NCBI GenBank assembly: GCA_026018925.1
Contig: JAKSZU010000016.1
Coordinates: forward strand, 85,804,797 to 85,868,796
Source of the DNA: Tupaia tana
Lineage: Eukaryota; Chordata; Mammalia; Scandentia; Tupaiidae
DNA length: 64,000 nt
Direction: 5' to 3'
The notes beneath the pieces were generated by a model. The model saw nothing but the letters and a program-made list of their open reading frames with translations. It did no database searches and was not told the origin of the DNA. Below, in pieces: positions 62,132 through 64,000 of the stretch; the first letter of the stretch is position 1, and each line of letters begins with the position of its first letter. A program made the translations under genes and the position numbers.

Positions 62132-62933
62132 GTTAGGTGTATGGTTAGATTTAGGCTTCAGGTTAGGTTAGGTTTGAACTTAGTTTGTTGGAGTAAGTTT
62201 AGGGCTACTGTTAGTTTTCGGTTCAGTATTATGGTTGGAGTTAGCGTCAGGGTCAGGTTAGGGTTGGGGCTAGCTTGTGGTGTCCGCCTAGGGTTAGGGT
62301 TAGGTCCATGGTTTGATTTACGCTCAGGTTAGGTTACGTTTGAACTTAGTTTGAGTGAGTAAGTTTAGGGCTACTGTTAGTTTTCGGTTCAGTGTTACGG
62401 TTGGATATAGCGTCAGGGTCAGGTTAGGGTTGGAGTTGAGCTTAAGGTGTCCGCCTAGGGTTAGGGTTAGGTCTGTGGTCTGATTTAGGCTTCAGGTTAG
62501 GTTACGTTTGAGCTTAGTTTGAGGGAGTAAGTTTAGGGCTATTGTTAGTTTTCGGTTCAGTGTTACGGTTGGAGATAGCGTCAGGGTCAGGTTAGGGTTG
62601 GGGTTGAGCTTAAGGTGTCCGCCTAGGGTTAGGGTTAGGTGTATGGTTTGATTTAGGCTTCAGGTTAGGTTAGGTTTGAACTTAGTTTGAGGGAGTAAGT
62701 TTAGGGCTACTGTTAGTTTTTGGGAAACTGTTACGGTTGGAGTTAGCGAAACGGCCAGGTTAGGGTTGGGGTTGAGATTAAGGTGTCCGCCTAGGGTTAG
62801 GGTTAGGTGTATGGTTTCATTTAGGCTTCAGGTTAGGATAGGTTTGAACTTAGTTTGAGGGAGTAAGTTTAGGGCTACTGATAGTTTTTGGGAAACTGTT
62901 ACGGTTGGAGTTAGCGTCAGGGCCAGGTTAGGG
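62132..62933 (+). repeat. Second copy of the 59,950-60,751 block
   Basis: Carries the same TTAGCGAAACGGCC and GTTTGTTGGAG variants. Differences are few (for example GCTTGTGGTG and TTTACGCTC). Just downstream, GGGGTAGAGATTAAGG occurs at about 62,936 and again 336 bp later, a further two-monomer repeat. Confidence 0.87.
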
Positions 62934-64000
62934 TTGGGGTAGAGATTAAGGTGTCCGCCTCGGGTTAGGGTTATGTGTATGGGTTCATTTAGGCTTCAGG
63001 TTAGGTTACGTTTGAACTTAGTTTGAGTGAGTATGTTTTGGGCTACTGTTAGTTTTCGGTTCAGTGTTACGGTTGGAGATAGCGTCAGGGTCAGGTTAGG
63101 GTTGGGGTTGAGCTTAAGGTGTCCGCCTTGGGTTAGGGTTAGGTGTGTGGTTCGATTTAGGCTTCAGGTTAGGTTAGGTTTGAACTTAGTTTGAGGGAGT
63201 AAGTTTAGGGCTACTGTTAGTTTTTGGGAAACTCTTACGGTTGGAGTTAGCGTCAGGGCCAGGTTAGGGTTGGGGTAGAGATTAAGGTGTCCGCCTATGG
63301 TTAGGGTTATGTGTATGGTTTCATTTAGGCTTCAGGTTAGGATAGGTTTGAACTTAGTTTGATGGAGTAAGTTTAGGGCTACTGATAGTTTTCGGTTCAC
63401 TATTACGGTTGGAGTAAGCGTCAGGGTCAGCTTAGGGTGGGGGTTAAGCATAAGGTGTCCGCCTAGGGTTAGGGTGAGGTCTATGGTTTCATTTAGGCTT
63501 CAGGTTAGGTTAGGATTGAACTTAGTTTGAGAGAGTAAGTTTAGGGCTACTGTTAGTTTTCGGGTAACTGTTACTGTTGGAGTTAGCGTCAGGGCCCGGT
63601 TAGGGTTGGGGTTGAGCTTAAGGTGTCCGCCTAGGGTTAGGGTTAGGTCTGTGGTTTGAGTTAGTCTTCAGGTTAGGTTAGGTTTGAACTTAGTTTGAGG
63701 GAGTAAGTTTAGGGCTACTGTTAGTTTTCGGTTAACTGTTACAGTTGGAGTAAGCGTCAGGGTCAGGTTAGGGTGGGGGTTAAGCATAAGGTGTCCGCCT
63801 AGGGTTAGGGTTAGGTCTATGATTTGATTTAGGCTTCAGGTTAGGTTAGGTTTGAACTTAGTTTGAGGGAGAAAGTTTAGGGCTACTGTTAGTTTTCGGT
63901 TAACTGTTATGGTTGGAGTAAGCGTCAGGGTCAGGTTAGGTCTGGGGTTGAGCTTAAGGTGTCCGCCTAGGGTTAGGGTTATGTGTATGGTCTGATTTAG

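Larger units (their letters stand above)
1..64000 (+). repeat. 168-bp telomere-like satellite array, whole window
   Basis: The window is a head-to-tail array of about 380 units of 168 bp. The same landmarks recur in the same order in each unit: CTTCAGGTTAGGTTAGG, TTTGAACTTAGTTTGAGGG, AGTAAGTTTAGGGCTACTG, a variable TTTTCGGTTCAGTGTTACGG block, GTTGGAGTTAGCGTCAGGG, GTTGGGGTTGAGCTTAAGG, TGTCCGCC and the telomeric core. No inverted unit (CCCTAA on the + strand) was found. The unit is G- and T-rich, with roughly 10% C on this strand. Most unit-to-unit differences are substitutions; indels are few. CCTAGG (AvrII) and CTTAAG (AflII) occur in nearly every unit, so either should cut the array to a 168-bp ladder. 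Function is unknown. The composition and core suggest a subtelomeric or interstitial-telomeric satellite; a centromeric role is possible because of the near-nucleosomal unit length, but no direct sign of it is seen. Confidence 0.97.
39880..64000 (+). repeat. Subfamily B domain, right mosaic part
   Basis: About 143 monomers built from the same unit classes as the large higher-order repeat, but in reshuffled multi-monomer cassettes. Examples are 40,150-41,225 (matches 36,962-38,037, offset 3,188), 43,386-43,925 with 48,421-48,960 (5,035), 43,915-45,180 with 54,155-55,560 (10,241 then about 10,409) and 45,220-46,360 with 50,590-51,730 (5,371). No gene, mobile element or non-satellite interruption was found. 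Confidence 0.8.

Noticed and set aside
1-64000. CRISPR array
   Set aside because: There are no constant short repeats separated by unique spacers. All segments between repeated words are themselves repeats of the same 168-bp unit.
1-64000. Hidden gene cluster or new defence system
   Set aside because: Both strands were read through. No start with plausible coding composition, no intron-exon structure, no tRNA or rRNA and no operon layout was found. The window gives no support for a gene-based system.

Overview
The whole 64-kb window is one uninterrupted tandem satellite array. I found no gene, RNA gene, transposon, CRISPR array or single-copy DNA in it. The basic unit is 168 bp (measured for example between two anchors at 43,681 and 43,849), so the window holds about 380 monomers. 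All are in the same orientation: the G- and T-rich strand is the + strand throughout. A hand count of one consensus monomer gives about 62 G, 60 T, 29 A and 17 C (47% GC, very strong G over C skew).

The monomer looks like decayed telomere DNA. 168 is 28 x 6. Cut into 28 hexamers in one fixed register, a monomer agrees with pure GTTAGG at 107 of 168 positions (64%, against about 33% expected from base composition). Every monomer keeps a nearly intact telomeric core, CCTAGGGTTAGGGTTAGG. Two monomers carry exactly one extra hexamer in that core. This points to a eukaryote with TTAGGG telomeres. Variation concentrated at CpG sites as TpG or CpA suggests germline CpG methylation, which makes a vertebrate the best guess; the species cannot be told from the sequence. 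A subtelomeric, interstitial-telomeric or pericentromeric location is likely. If the array keeps telomere polarity, the chromosome end lies to the right.

Layout: (1) 1 to about 14,540, subfamily A, with diagnostic variants such as GAAGTTAGCATC and a TTCGGCTT...TTACTTTTGG class, and large internal duplications at 36- and 17-monomer spacing. (2) A junction at about 14,135-14,550, marked by one 80-bp monomer lacking 88 bp. (3) From about 14,550 to the end, subfamily B, with diagnostic variants GGAGATAGCG, TTTTTGGGAAACTG, GTTAAGCATAAGG and TAGGCATCAGG. Its first 10 kb is a mosaic. It is followed by two adjacent copies of a 44/45-monomer higher-order repeat (24,720-32,270 and 32,108-39,880), then by a mosaic of reshuffled multi-monomer cassettes from 39,880 to 64,000.

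Several open reading frames of 60-143 codons exist on both strands. They result from the unit length being divisible by three and stop-poor, and translate to 56-residue repeats with the dipeptides expected from telomeric hexamers (Pro-Asn, Leu-Thr on the minus strand; Val-Arg, Leu-Gly on the plus strand). I do not consider them genes. The most interesting content is the array itself: a telomere-derived, TRF-site-dense satellite with hierarchical organisation.
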